A DNA stretch of 64,000 bases from Ornithinibacillus caprae. GTDB taxonomy: Bacteria; Bacillota; Bacilli; Bacillales; Amphibacillaceae. The translations under genes were made by a program, and so were the position numbers. Shown one piece after another: positions 52,058-60,903 of the stretch. The notes beneath the pieces were generated by a model. The model saw only the letters and a list, made by a program, of their open reading frames with translations. It was not told where the DNA came from and made no database searches. The stretch covers positions 62,001 to 126,000 of the forward strand of contig NZ_WOCA01000007.1 of assembly GCF_009728145.1 (NCBI RefSeq), written 5' to 3'. Every line of letters starts with the position of its first letter. Within the stretch, counting starts at the first letter, position 1.

Positions 52058-52084
52058 TGAAACTATTTCTTTATGATGAACGTA
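52058..52084 (+). promoter_or_regulatory. Sigma-W-like promoter of the yuaF-floT operon
   Basis: TGAAAC (52058-52063) and CGTA (52081-52084) are the sigma-W consensus boxes, 17 nt apart here against the usual 16. In B. subtilis, yuaF-floT is a sigma-W operon, which supports the call. Confidence 0.7.
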
Positions 52085-52132
52085 TAGTATGTCATAACAT
52101 ACGAGATTTTCAGATGATAAGGATGGATGCAT

Positions 52133-52672
52133 ATGACTGTTTTTGGAATGGATATTCACTCATTTTATTTAACAATACTACTTGTTTCAGGATGTATCAC
52201 TGTTCTATATATTTTCTTTGGAGATGTGTTGGACGCCGTAGGAGAAGGTATTGTCTTCTTAAATCCTGCCCTAATTTTATCCTTTATTACGTTTTTTTCT
52301 GCATCTGGTTATATATTAGAAGTAATTACCTCACTATCTAGCATTCTAATAATTGTTATCTCAGTAATTACCGCTTTTATACTAGATACCATTCTACATT
52401 TCTTTGTACTTGTTCCTCTATCATCAGCGGAAGAATCTTTAAGTTACACTGAAGAATCCCTGAAAGGAAGGGTAGGAAAAATTATCATTCCGATCCCAGA
52501 TGATGGATTTGGTGAAATCATTATCGAAAGTAAAAGTGGTACCATTTCCAAACCAGTAGCTAGCTATGAAAATACACCCATAGAAGAAGGTACACAAGTA
52601 CTTGTAATCGAAGTTGAAAAAGGTGTCCTACACGTTGTTCCCTATGAAGACTTGGATACTGAGCAATCTTAA
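52133..52672 (+). CDS. yuaF: NfeD-family membrane protein YuaF
   Basis: This 179-residue protein has four membrane helices in its first 100 residues. A soluble OB-like domain (GRVGKIIIPIPDDGFGEIII and VLVIEVEKGVLHVVPY) follows, as in NfeD/YuaF. It partners the flotillin encoded 62 bp downstream in membrane microdomains. The ATG at 52133 lies 9 nt from AAGGA; the first ATG at 52127 is only 3 nt away and is less likely. It is expressed from the sigma-W-like promoter. Confidence 0.88.
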   Translation: MTVFGMDIHSFYLTILLVSGCITVLYIFFGDVLDAVGEGIVFLNPALILSFITFFSASGYILEVITSLSSILIIVISVITAFILDTILHFFVLVPLSSAEESLSYTEESLKGRVGKIIIPIPDDGFGEIIIESKSGTISKPVASYENTPIEEGTQVLVIEVEKGVLHVVPYEDLDTEQS

Positions 52673-52734
52673 TAATTATGCAATCCCATTAGGGTCTGTA
52701 TATTTATAAATAATTATTTTAAAGGAGGAAATAC

Positions 52735-54300
52735 ATGTTTACAGATGGCTTGACAGGCATATCAATTGTAATAGGTATTGTCGTATTCTTATTAATTGCA
52801 TTAGTAGCAGTATTTGTTAAGAAATATCGAACTGCCGGTCCTGATGAAGCACTTATTGTAACTGGTAGTTACCTAGGTGGAAAAACCGTACATACGGATG
52901 AATCTGGTAATAAAATTAAAATCATTCGTGGTGGAGGTACGTTTGTATTACCAGTTTTCCAACAAGCAGAACCTCTAAGCTTACTATCTAGCAAACTAGA
53001 TGTTACAACCCCAGAAGTTTATACGGAACAAGGGGTTCCAGTAATGGCTGATGGAACAGCTATTATTAAAATTGGTGGTTCCATTGGTGAAATTGCAACA
53101 GCAGCAGAACAATTTTTAGGTAAATCAAAAGAAGACCGTGAAAACGAGGCTAGAGAAGTATTAGAAGGGCATCTTCGTTCTATTCTAGGTTCAATGACAG
53201 TCGAAGAAATTTATAAAAACCGTGAGAAGTTCTCTCAAGAGGTACAACGTGTAGCCTCTCAAGACTTAGCGAAAATGGGACTTATTATTGTCTCCTTTAC
53301 CATAAAAGATGTACGAGATAAAAATGGTTATTTGGAATCATTAGGTAAACCAAGAATCGCTCAAGTAAAACGAGATGCCGATATCGCAACTGCGGAAGCA
53401 GATAAAGAAACACGTATTAAACAAGCTGAAGCAGCAAAAGATGCGAAAAAAGCAGAATTAGAACGTGCAACTGAAATAGCAGAAGCTGAAAAAGAAAATC
53501 AAATGAAAACTGCCGATTATCGTCGTGAACAAGATGTCGCAAGAGCACGTGCAGACCAAGCCTATGATCTTGAATCAGCACGTTCTAAGCAGGAAGTTAC
53601 CGAGCACGAAATGCAAGTTAAAATTATCGAGCGACAAAAACAAATCGAATTGGAAGAAAAAGAGATTCTACGTCGTGAGAGACAATACGATTCTGAAGTT
53701 AAGAAGAAAGCAGACGCAGACCGTTACGCTGTCGAGCAAGCTGCCATTGCAGAAAAAGCGAAACAAATTGCTGATGCAGATGCGAATCAATACCGAATTG
53801 AATCACAAGCAAAAGCTGAAGCGGAACAAGTTCGAGTGGATGGTCTTGCAAAAGCCGATTCCCAAAGAGCTCAAGGGGAATCCGAAGCAGAGGTTATCCG
53901 CCTAAAAGGTCTAGCAGAAGCAGAAGCGAAACGAAAAATTGCCGAGGCATTCGATCAATATGGTCAAGCAGCGATCCTCGATATGATTGTCAAAATGCTT
54001 CCTGAGTATGCTAAAGAAGTGGCAAGTCCATTATCTAATATTGATAAGATTACAGTTGTTGATACTGGTAGCAGTGGTAGCGATGGTGGTGCGAATAAAG
54101 TATCTGGCTATGCCACAGACTTAATGGCTACATTACAAGAGTCTCTAAAAGCATCATCCGGCATCGATGTTAAAGAATTACTAGAAAATATCGTAGGAAA
54201 AAAGAATTTACCAGATGATATCGATTTTAATCGAATTCGATACGAAAATGAAAACAACGAAAAACAAATGGTAACCACAGAAGTCGAGAGTGAAAATTAA
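52735..54300 (+). CDS. floT: Flotillin FloT (YuaG)
   Basis: This SPFH scaffold protein organises lipid-raft-like membrane domains and affects signalling and sporulation. An N-terminal hydrophobic segment (IVIGIVVFLLIALVAVFV) is followed by the SPFH/PHB domain to about residue 190. A long Ala/Glu-rich coiled coil (repeats such as AEADKETRIKQAEAAKDAKK) runs to about 420. The 521-residue length compares with 509 in B. subtilis. The ATG follows AAAGGAGG. It forms an operon with yuaF and ends at a perfect hairpin. Confidence 0.95.
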   Translation: MFTDGLTGISIVIGIVVFLLIALVAVFVKKYRTAGPDEALIVTGSYLGGKTVHTDESGNKIKIIRGGGTFVLPVFQQAEPLSLLSSKLDVTTPEVYTEQGVPVMADGTAIIKIGGSIGEIATAAEQFLGKSKEDRENEAREVLEGHLRSILGSMTVEEIYKNREKFSQEVQRVASQDLAKMGLIIVSFTIKDVRDKNGYLESLGKPRIAQVKRDADIATAEADKETRIKQAEAAKDAKKAELERATEIAEAEKENQMKTADYRREQDVARARADQAYDLESARSKQEVTEHEMQVKIIERQKQIELEEKEILRRERQYDSEVKKKADADRYAVEQAAIAEKAKQIADADANQYRIESQAKAEAEQVRVDGLAKADSQRAQGESEAEVIRLKGLAEAEAKRKIAEAFDQYGQAAILDMIVKMLPEYAKEVASPLSNIDKITVVDTGSSGSDGGANKVSGYATDLMATLQESLKASSGIDVKELLENIVGKKNLPDDIDFNRIRYENENNEKQMVTTEVESEN

Positions 54301-54303
54301 ACG

Positions 54304-54337
54304 AAAAGGAACAATCCGAAAGTGGATTGTTCCTTTT
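54304..54337. terminator. Bidirectional terminator after floT
   Basis: AAAAGGAACAATCC pairs perfectly with GGATTGTTCCTTTT (14 bp) around a 6-nt loop. It is shared with the convergent DUF819 gene. Confidence 0.9.
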
Positions 54338-54338
54338 C

Positions 54339-55559
54339 TTAATACAACCCAAACCAATAACCAATTACAGCCCCAATATAGTTTCCAATAATATATCCAA
54401 GTGTACCAACGATTAATATCGGTGCTACTAACTTACTCCAGCCTTTTGAAATAGCCATTGCTGCTGCCGTAGTTGGTCCACCAATATTGGCATTACTCGC
54501 AATAATTACTTCTTCTAGGTTGAACTTAAAGATTTTACCGAGTACAAATGAAATAATCATATTCATCGAAACCATAATAAACACCAGTACAAGTAACAAC
54601 GGCGCATTTTGTAAAATGATTGGAAGAGATGCTGGAACACCGATAACAACAAAGAAAATATAAATCAAATACGTCCCAATTTCATGTGCTCCATTAATAC
54701 GTTCAAAATACCGAGAAAAAATTGTAACTGATAGTAATGTAATCGTAGTAAGCATTAGATAATTATCGCCCAAAATCCCACTTATAGCATTCAATAGAAA
54801 TGGAGCATCTACACCCGATGGTATGATCCTTCCGAAAAGCTCAGCTAATTTAAAGGAAATCGCTACAAGTACAAATGCTGTCCCAACAGCTAGTCCGATA
54901 TCTTTTAAAGAAATCTCTTTCCCTTTCCAATAGGAAGCAGCTAGATTACTATTTCCATCCTCACTATTTTGTTCCAACTCATCAATATACGGCGTCTTAA
55001 ATCTTTTTCGAAAGAAGCTTAATGCTGGAATTAAGATCAGTACAAGGAAATATAATGCCATCATCAAATTATCAGCTACTACAGCCGAAGAAACTAACTC
55101 ACCAGGTGTATCAAACCTAGCAGATAAAGCCGCCAAGTTCACACTTCCCCCAATATATGAGCCTGTCATCATTGCGGTTACTTTATCCAAAACTGGAATT
55201 AGATCTTTTAATAGGAAGAAACCAACAATTGCTCCAACTACTGTTCCAATTGCACTAATTAAAAACATCAATAATAGCCTTCCGCTTTCATTCCATATCT
55301 TTAGAATGTTAGATTGAAATAATAGTAGCGGAATTGCCAGCGGAACAACATAACTCCATACCGTATCATATACCGGGGAATCAGTTGGAATAACATTGAA
55401 GTTAGCTAATAGCATTGCTCCAACTAGTGCAATGATTGCTCCTGAAATTTTCGATGCCCACTCGTATTTCTGTTCTAAGTAAATACTCACTGCTGCCCAA
55501 CCAGCTAAAAACGCCCAAAGAATCCATGTATCATCGGGTTGAATAATTGTATGTACCAT
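54339..55559 (-). CDS. DUF819-family membrane protein (YjcL-like)
   Basis: This 406-residue protein has about 12 helices. The sequences LLLFQSNILKIWNESGRLL, MMTGSYIGGSVNLAALSARF and the late SNANIGGPTTAAAMAISKGW are typical of DUF819/YjcL. The family is related to sodium-linked transporters, with discontinuous helices at the GG motifs. The ATG at 55559 follows GAGGGGAA; the 26 residues before it lack a site. Substrate is unknown. Confidence 0.85.
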   Translation of the reverse strand: MVHTIIQPDDTWILWAFLAGWAAVSIYLEQKYEWASKISGAIIALVGAMLLANFNVIPTDSPVYDTVWSYVVPLAIPLLLFQSNILKIWNESGRLLLMFLISAIGTVVGAIVGFFLLKDLIPVLDKVTAMMTGSYIGGSVNLAALSARFDTPGELVSSAVVADNLMMALYFLVLILIPALSFFRKRFKTPYIDELEQNSEDGNSNLAASYWKGKEISLKDIGLAVGTAFVLVAISFKLAELFGRIIPSGVDAPFLLNAISGILGDNYLMLTTITLLSVTIFSRYFERINGAHEIGTYLIYIFFVVIGVPASLPIILQNAPLLLVLVFIMVSMNMIISFVLGKIFKFNLEEVIIASNANIGGPTTAAAMAISKGWSKLVAPILIVGTLGYIIGNYIGAVIGYWFGLY

Positions 55560-55673
55560 TTTCTTCCCCTCTGCTTTATTGATTTTTAGAAAAATTATAA
55601 ACCTAGTTATTCTTGTTAAATTATACAAAAACATCATTAATATAACAATTGACCCGTTTCTAAAATAAAGAAA

Positions 55674-55701
55674 GACAAGCTATTAGAAAAAAGCTTGTCC
55701 A
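55674..55701 (-). terminator. Terminator after a possible small membrane peptide
   Basis: GACAAGCT pairs with AGCTTGTC and is followed by TTTCTTTATTTT on the minus strand. Confidence 0.65.
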
Positions 55702-55735
55702 TTTAAAATACATTCTTTATTTTACCATGTTAATC

Positions 55736-55813
55736 CTAACTAAGTTTTCCCAAATAATACAGGAATCCAACTGATGATAAAAGTGTTAATAGTGCAATTG
55801 CAAATCCCAACAA
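55736..55813 (-). CDS. Possible 25-residue membrane peptide
   Basis: A TTG at 55813 preceded by AAAGGG at 5 nt opens a frame for a hydrophobic peptide (LGFAIALLTLLSSVGFLYYL plus a short tail). A terminator follows about 35 bp later. I do not recognise it. It could be a small membrane regulator or toxin, or chance. Apart from this the stretch 55560-55906 holds no gene. Confidence 0.35.
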   Translation of the reverse strand: MLGFAIALLTLLSSVGFLYYLGKLS

Positions 55814-55906
55814 AAACACCCTTTCATGGAATAGTCCTATACATTGCATTTTTCTATGACCTAATCATATTAATTCAATAGCACAAAAGAACAAATCGTT
55901 ACATTC

Positions 55907-56824
55907 TTACGGCAACATATTACCAGCTGCTAAATAGATACCATACCATTCTTCTCTTGTTAATTCTACCTCAGCTGCTTTAGCAATCTCTGACAGACGT
56001 TCTGGATTCATCGTACCTACTACAGGCTGAATCTTCGCTGGATGCCGTAAAATCCATGCAATAGCTACTGCTGATTTAGAAATGTTATATTTATCACCGA
56101 TCTCTGCAAGCTTATTGTTTAACTCAGGAAATTTGTCATTATCTACAAATACACCTTCAAAAAAGCCATATTGGAATGGAGACCATGCTTGAATAGTTAT
56201 ATTATGTAACCTGCTATAATCTAATACACTTCCATCCCGATCCACTCCATTTTCATGCTTCATATTTACAAGTAAACCTGTGTCAATCATACCCGTATGC
56301 ATAATACTAAATTGCAATTGATTTACAATTAAATCCTGCTCTACATATTTCTTTAACAGCTCAATTTGCATCGGATTATGATTACTTACGCCAAAGTGAT
56401 GAACTTTTCCACTTTCCTTTAATGTAGCAAATGCTTCTGCTACTTCTTCTGGTTCAACAAGTGTATCCGGACGATGAAGAAGTAATACATCAATATAATC
56501 TGTTTTTAAACGCTGTAAGCTTTTATCAACTGATCCTATAATATGTTCTTTTGAAAAATCAAAATACCCTTTTCGAATACCAGTCTTAGTTTGCAAAACC
56601 ATCTTCTCTCTAATAGAAGGATTCATACCAATTGCTTCAGCAAAAATTTCCTCTGATTTACCACCAGCGTAAATATCTGCATGATCAAAGAAATCAATTC
56701 CTAACTCTAAGGCTTGATTCATTACAACTGCTGCTTTTGAGCTCGACAACTCCCCCATTCTCATACAACCTAAAGCTATATTAGATACGGGTATATTACT
56801 TGTTCCTAATTTAATTTTTTTCAT
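55907..56824 (-). CDS. Aldo/keto reductase (YcsN-like)
   Basis: This 305-residue NADPH-dependent reductase has the barrel fold. The catalytic residues appear as Asp and Tyr in FFDHADIYAGG, Lys in VLQTKTGI and His in VLLLHRPD. The C-terminal cofactor segment is VVGTMNPERL. The closest type is YcsN/YdhF, whose substrates are sugars or carbonyls. The ATG follows GAGGTG. It diverges from the peptide transporter operon. Confidence 0.9.
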   Translation of the reverse strand: MKKIKLGTSNIPVSNIALGCMRMGELSSSKAAVVMNQALELGIDFFDHADIYAGGKSEEIFAEAIGMNPSIREKMVLQTKTGIRKGYFDFSKEHIIGSVDKSLQRLKTDYIDVLLLHRPDTLVEPEEVAEAFATLKESGKVHHFGVSNHNPMQIELLKKYVEQDLIVNQLQFSIMHTGMIDTGLLVNMKHENGVDRDGSVLDYSRLHNITIQAWSPFQYGFFEGVFVDNDKFPELNNKLAEIGDKYNISKSAVAIAWILRHPAKIQPVVGTMNPERLSEIAKAAEVELTREEWYGIYLAAGNMLP

Positions 56825-57053
56825 ATAAGCACCTCATTTAGTGTTTACTCCTGTATGTTATCTATTATAACTCTTGAGTACCACTATTACCAATATCGCC
56901 CAATTGGAGGGCAAGTTTATCTTCTTGACTTTTCAATTCATACTAAATATAGTGGGATTATTGGTTTTTGTTAATTTTGTCAAATTATATTTTTTGAAAC
57001 AAATAAATTTGATAAATTCAGCAACCTATTTTTTAGTAAATTGGGGTGATTTC

Positions 57054-57968
57054 TTGGGCTATTTAAAGCGATCTATGTTACAAATAATACCTAGTTTATT
57101 GATATTAACGCTTATTATATTTGCACTCGTCTACGTTGCTGGTGATCCTGTATCACAAATGCTCCCAGAAAATGCAACTGCAGAGGATCGTGCAATACTT
57201 AGTGAATCGCTTGGTCTAGATCAACCATTTCATATTCAATATTTTCAATACGTAGGTGACCTAATCCGTGGTGATTTTGGTATGTCCTACCAATACCAAG
57301 AGCCAGCATTGGAATTAGTTACAGAACGGCTTACTGCTACAATTGCTCTTTCTTTAATGGCTATGCTAGTCGCGATTTTTATTTCGATTCCATTGGGAAT
57401 ACTTGCTGCCATAAAACGAAATACCATTATTGATTTTCTTGTTTCTGGTGTTTCCGTTGTTGGGAAAGCGATGCCTAATTTTTGGATTGGAATCATGTTA
57501 ATTCTTTTCTTTGCTGTAACACTACCTATTTTCCCTGTGTCTGGGGCAGATACCCCACTCCATTTCATTTTACCTTCTATTACACTAGGTGTTGCACTTG
57601 CAGCAGAAATGACTAGACTAGTACGAGCTAGTGTATTAGAGGTAATTGAACAGGAATATGTACAAACAGCTAGAAGCAAAGGACAAAAAGAGTCCATTGT
57701 TATTGGAAAACATGTTTTTCTAAATTCACTCATCCCTATTGTAACCATCATTGGATTGCAATTCCCACAGCTAATAGGTGGAGCAATCGTTGTTGAGACT
57801 GTTTTTGCATGGCCAGGTATTGGCAGGCTACTGTTAACAGCTATTGAAACTAGTGATATGGCAGTCGTACAGGCCATCGTATTTGTGATTGCTATAATTA
57901 CTATTCTAGCAAACATGTTAACTGACATTATTTACCGTGTACTAGATCCTAAAATTAAGTATAACTAG
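57054..57968 (+). CDS. Peptide/nickel-type ABC importer permease (DppB/OppB)
   Basis: This is the first inner-membrane subunit of a five-gene importer, with about six helices. The N-terminal pattern YLKRSMLQIIPSLLILTLIIF is followed by GDPVSQMLPENAT. The EAA-loop region VRASVLEVIEQEYVQTARSKGQKE contacts the ATPases. The start is TTG at 57054 with GGGGTGA upstream; the in-frame extension from 56874 is not credible. An inverted AATTT..AAATT at 56973-56986 in the leader loosely recalls a CodY box. Dipeptide, oligopeptide or nickel may be the substrate. Confidence 0.9.
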   Translation: MGYLKRSMLQIIPSLLILTLIIFALVYVAGDPVSQMLPENATAEDRAILSESLGLDQPFHIQYFQYVGDLIRGDFGMSYQYQEPALELVTERLTATIALSLMAMLVAIFISIPLGILAAIKRNTIIDFLVSGVSVVGKAMPNFWIGIMLILFFAVTLPIFPVSGADTPLHFILPSITLGVALAAEMTRLVRASVLEVIEQEYVQTARSKGQKESIVIGKHVFLNSLIPIVTIIGLQFPQLIGGAIVVETVFAWPGIGRLLLTAIETSDMAVVQAIVFVIAIITILANMLTDIIYRVLDPKIKYN

Positions 57969-57996
57969 ATCAGAAACAGATTAGGAGCGTCTTACG

Positions 57997-58905
57997 TTGA
58001 ATAACAATCTATCACATTTAAGCAAAATCAAGAAAGTTCGCTCCCGGTTGATGGAACTTTCCACACCATTAGGGATTATAGGTTTTATTACTGTTAGTAT
58101 CATTGTATTAATGGCAATATTTGCTCCGTGGATTGTTCCACATGATCCATTTGTAATTGACGCAACTAAGCGCTTGACCCCACCTGCATGGATAGATGGT
58201 GGATCAAGCACGTATATATTAGGAACAGATCATGTTGGACGTGATATCCTTAGCAGACTAATATATGGAAGTCGTGTGTCCTTATTGGTAGGAATACTTT
58301 CAGTACTTATTGCTGGAGCGATTGGGTTATTTCTCGGACTAATATCCGGTTATTTTGGAGGGACTTTGGTTGACCAAGCAATCATGCGAATTGTAGATGC
58401 TATGCTTGCCATTCCTACTCTATTATTAGTTTTAGTAGCCATCGTTGTGTTTGACCCAGGATTAGTTACTTTAATTCTAGTAATCGGTCTTACGAGCTGG
58501 GCTCAATATACTAGATTAGTACGCGGAGAAGTACTAAGTGTGAAAGAAAGAGAATTTGTTCAATCTGCTAAAACATTAGGAGCTAGTAATACCCATATTA
58601 TTCGAAAGCATATTATTCCCAATGTATTATCTTCCTTTATTGTAGTTGCTACTATTGGGATCGCAACAGCGATTATGACAGAATCCTCCCTAAGTTTCTT
58701 AGGTCTAGGTGTACAACCACCTGACATTACTTGGGGAAGCATGCTGAATGATGGAAGAAACTATATTGCAACAAGTTGGTGGATTGCTACATTTCCAGGA
58801 CTTGCAATAACCATTACCGTTTTAGCGATTACATTTCTAGGAGATTGGTTACGCGATATACTTGATCCTAAATTAAAAAAAGGAGGGGACGAAGATGACT
58901 CATGA
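57997..58905 (+). CDS. Peptide/nickel-type ABC importer permease (DppC/OppC)
   Basis: This is the second permease, with an extended N-terminus (LGIIGFITVSIIVLMAIFAPWIVPHDP) and the extracytoplasmic segment ILGTDHVGRDILSRLIYGSR typical of DppC. The EAA loop is VLSVKEREFVQSAKTLGAS. It starts at TTG 57997 after TAGGAG. It overlaps the next gene by 11 bp. Confidence 0.92.
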   Translation: MNNNLSHLSKIKKVRSRLMELSTPLGIIGFITVSIIVLMAIFAPWIVPHDPFVIDATKRLTPPAWIDGGSSTYILGTDHVGRDILSRLIYGSRVSLLVGILSVLIAGAIGLFLGLISGYFGGTLVDQAIMRIVDAMLAIPTLLLVLVAIVVFDPGLVTLILVIGLTSWAQYTRLVRGEVLSVKEREFVQSAKTLGASNTHIIRKHIIPNVLSSFIVVATIGIATAIMTESSLSFLGLGVQPPDITWGSMLNDGRNYIATSWWIATFPGLAITITVLAITFLGDWLRDILDPKLKKGGDEDDS

Positions 58906-59905
58906 TTCACATCAAGATGCCCTTCTTTCGGTAAACCATTTAGTTACCCAATTTCCAGCAAAAGGAAAGAAAAACATCACAGTAGTCGATGATATCTCCT
59001 TCGATGTGAAACCTGGAGAAATTGTTGCGATTGTCGGAGAATCTGGAAGTGGAAAAAGCATAACCTCTCAATCTATTATGGGGCTGTTAAAGAGTGGTGG
59101 AACAATTGCTAATGGGGAAATCCTGTATCAAGGACATAATTTGGTAGAGATGTCAAAAAAAGAACGCAGAAAATTACGAGGCAAAGAAATGTCTATGATT
59201 TTTCAAGAGCCAATGTCCTCTCTAAATCCGATGTTACGAGTAAAAACGCAAATAGCTGAAGCATTGAAAATCCATGTCCCAAAGCAATCACCAAAAGAAA
59301 GAATGGAAAAAGTAATTGAGCTACTTAAACAGGTAGAGATTCCTAATGCAGAAACGGTAGCGACCTATTTCCCCCACCAGTTATCTGGCGGGATGCGTCA
59401 ACGAGTAATGATTGCCATTGCATTAGCAGGAGAACCCAATTTATTAATTGCAGATGAACCAACAACAGCTTTAGATGTTACCACTCAAGCGCAAATACTT
59501 GCCTTAATAAAAGACTTAAACAGTCGTAACGGTACCGGAGTCATTTTTATTACGCATGACCTTAGTGTTGTTGCTGATATCGCTGACCGAGTACTTGTTA
59601 TGTATGCTGGAAAGATAGTAGAAGAAGCAACAGTGTACGACCTATTTGAGAACCCACAACACCCATATACGATGGGGCTCATGAAGGCAATGCCAACACT
59701 AGAGACACAATCGGACTTATTAGATCCCATACCAGGAAATGCCCCTGATATTGCTAATAAGCCGAAAGGATGTCCTTTTCATCCAAGATGTCCATTAGCA
59801 ACGGAAAAATGTGTAGAAAAGATACCGGAATTAAATCCCATATTAAATGATCATTCTGCCCGCTGTATATACCCTGGGAAGGGAGGCAATAACCATGAGC
59901 AATGA
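58895..59905 (+). CDS. Peptide/nickel-type ABC importer ATPase (DppD/OppD)
   Basis: This is the first ATPase. Walker A is VGESGSGKS, the signature LSGGMRQRVMIA and Walker B LLIADEPTTALD. The C-terminal oligopeptide extension holds Cys in GCPFHPRCP and further on, a pattern known to bind an iron-sulphur cluster in this family. The ATG follows AAAGGAGGGG. It overlaps both neighbours by 11 bp. Confidence 0.94.
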   Translation: MTHDSHQDALLSVNHLVTQFPAKGKKNITVVDDISFDVKPGEIVAIVGESGSGKSITSQSIMGLLKSGGTIANGEILYQGHNLVEMSKKERRKLRGKEMSMIFQEPMSSLNPMLRVKTQIAEALKIHVPKQSPKERMEKVIELLKQVEIPNAETVATYFPHQLSGGMRQRVMIAIALAGEPNLLIADEPTTALDVTTQAQILALIKDLNSRNGTGVIFITHDLSVVADIADRVLVMYAGKIVEEATVYDLFENPQHPYTMGLMKAMPTLETQSDLLDPIPGNAPDIANKPKGCPFHPRCPLATEKCVEKIPELNPILNDHSARCIYPGKGGNNHEQ

Positions 59906-60890
59906 AGATGCCTTGCTAAAAGTTACAGATTTGAAAAAGCATTTCCCACTCCCAAGAAAAAAGAAGAAACAGGAACAAGCTTATGTAAAAGCGGTGGATG
60001 GTGTTAATTTTTATATAAATGCCGGTGAAACCCTTGGGATAGTTGGGGAATCAGGATCAGGAAAATCAACCGTTGCTAAATTAATCATGCAATTACTACA
60101 GCCCACAGATGGACAAGTTGTTTTTCATGGTAATGATGTGTTTACACAATCTAAAAAAGATAGAAAGCAAACCCAGAAAAAGTTACAGATGGTATTTCAA
60201 GACCCATATGGCTCCCTAAATCCAAGAATGACTGCCAAAGAAATTGTAACAGAGCCACTACTTATTCATGAAAAACTATCAAAAAAGGAATTGGAATTGC
60301 GAGCTCTAGGACTACTAGAGGAAGTTGGACTTGGCATGCAGCATCTAAATCGCTATCCCCATCAATTTAGTGGTGGACAAAGGCAGCGATTAAGCATTGC
60401 TAGGGCAATTGCTTTAAAACCAGATCTAATAGTATGTGATGAGGCAGTATCCGCTTTAGATGTATCTATCCAAGCGCAAATCCTAAACCTGCTTAAACAA
60501 TTACAGAAAAACTACGGGATCGCCTTTATCTTTATCGCACATGGTTTACCAGCCGTTAAACATATTAGTGATCGTATTGCCATAATGTACGCAGGGAAAA
60601 TTGTAGAAATTGCGGATAAGGAGGAAATTTTTAAAAACCCTAAGCATCCGTATACAAAAGCTTTACTTAACGCGGTTCCCCCGTCTCACCCACGTTTACG
60701 TAAAGAAAAAACGCTTGTTCAAGGGGAAACACCAAGCTTTGATATTACCACTAGCGGTTGTCCCTTTTACAATCGCTGTATGAATGCAAAAGAAGATTGT
60801 AAGACAAATGCTCCAGAGCTTATAGAGCATGAGAAACATCATGAATATGCTTGTCATTATCCTGAACAAGCTAGCAATAGAGAAAACTAG
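59895..60890 (+). CDS. Peptide/nickel-type ABC importer ATPase (DppF/OppF)
   Basis: This is the second ATPase, 331 residues from the ATG at 59895, which follows GGGAGG. Walker A is VGESGSGKST, the signature FSGGQRQRLSIA and Walker B LIVCDEAVSALD. The C-terminal Cys motif is GCPFYNRCMNAKEDC. It works as a heterodimer with the preceding ATPase. An upstream ATG at 59847 lies inside the previous gene and lacks a site. Confidence 0.94.
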   Translation: MSNEDALLKVTDLKKHFPLPRKKKKQEQAYVKAVDGVNFYINAGETLGIVGESGSGKSTVAKLIMQLLQPTDGQVVFHGNDVFTQSKKDRKQTQKKLQMVFQDPYGSLNPRMTAKEIVTEPLLIHEKLSKKELELRALGLLEEVGLGMQHLNRYPHQFSGGQRQRLSIARAIALKPDLIVCDEAVSALDVSIQAQILNLLKQLQKNYGIAFIFIAHGLPAVKHISDRIAIMYAGKIVEIADKEEIFKNPKHPYTKALLNAVPPSHPRLRKEKTLVQGETPSFDITTSGCPFYNRCMNAKEDCKTNAPELIEHEKHHEYACHYPEQASNREN

Positions 60891-60903
60891 GAGGAATAAT
60901 TTC

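Noticed and set aside
56874-57053. 60-residue N-terminal extension of the DppB-like permease
   Set aside because: It lacks a ribosome binding site and would add an extra helix not seen in the family. GGGGTGA before the TTG at 57054 marks the real start.
57287-57928. 213-codon minus-strand frame opposite the DppB-like gene
   Set aside because: It is a shadow of a well-supported membrane protein gene with clear family motifs. Its Ser/Thr/Ile-rich composition is typical of antisense frames.
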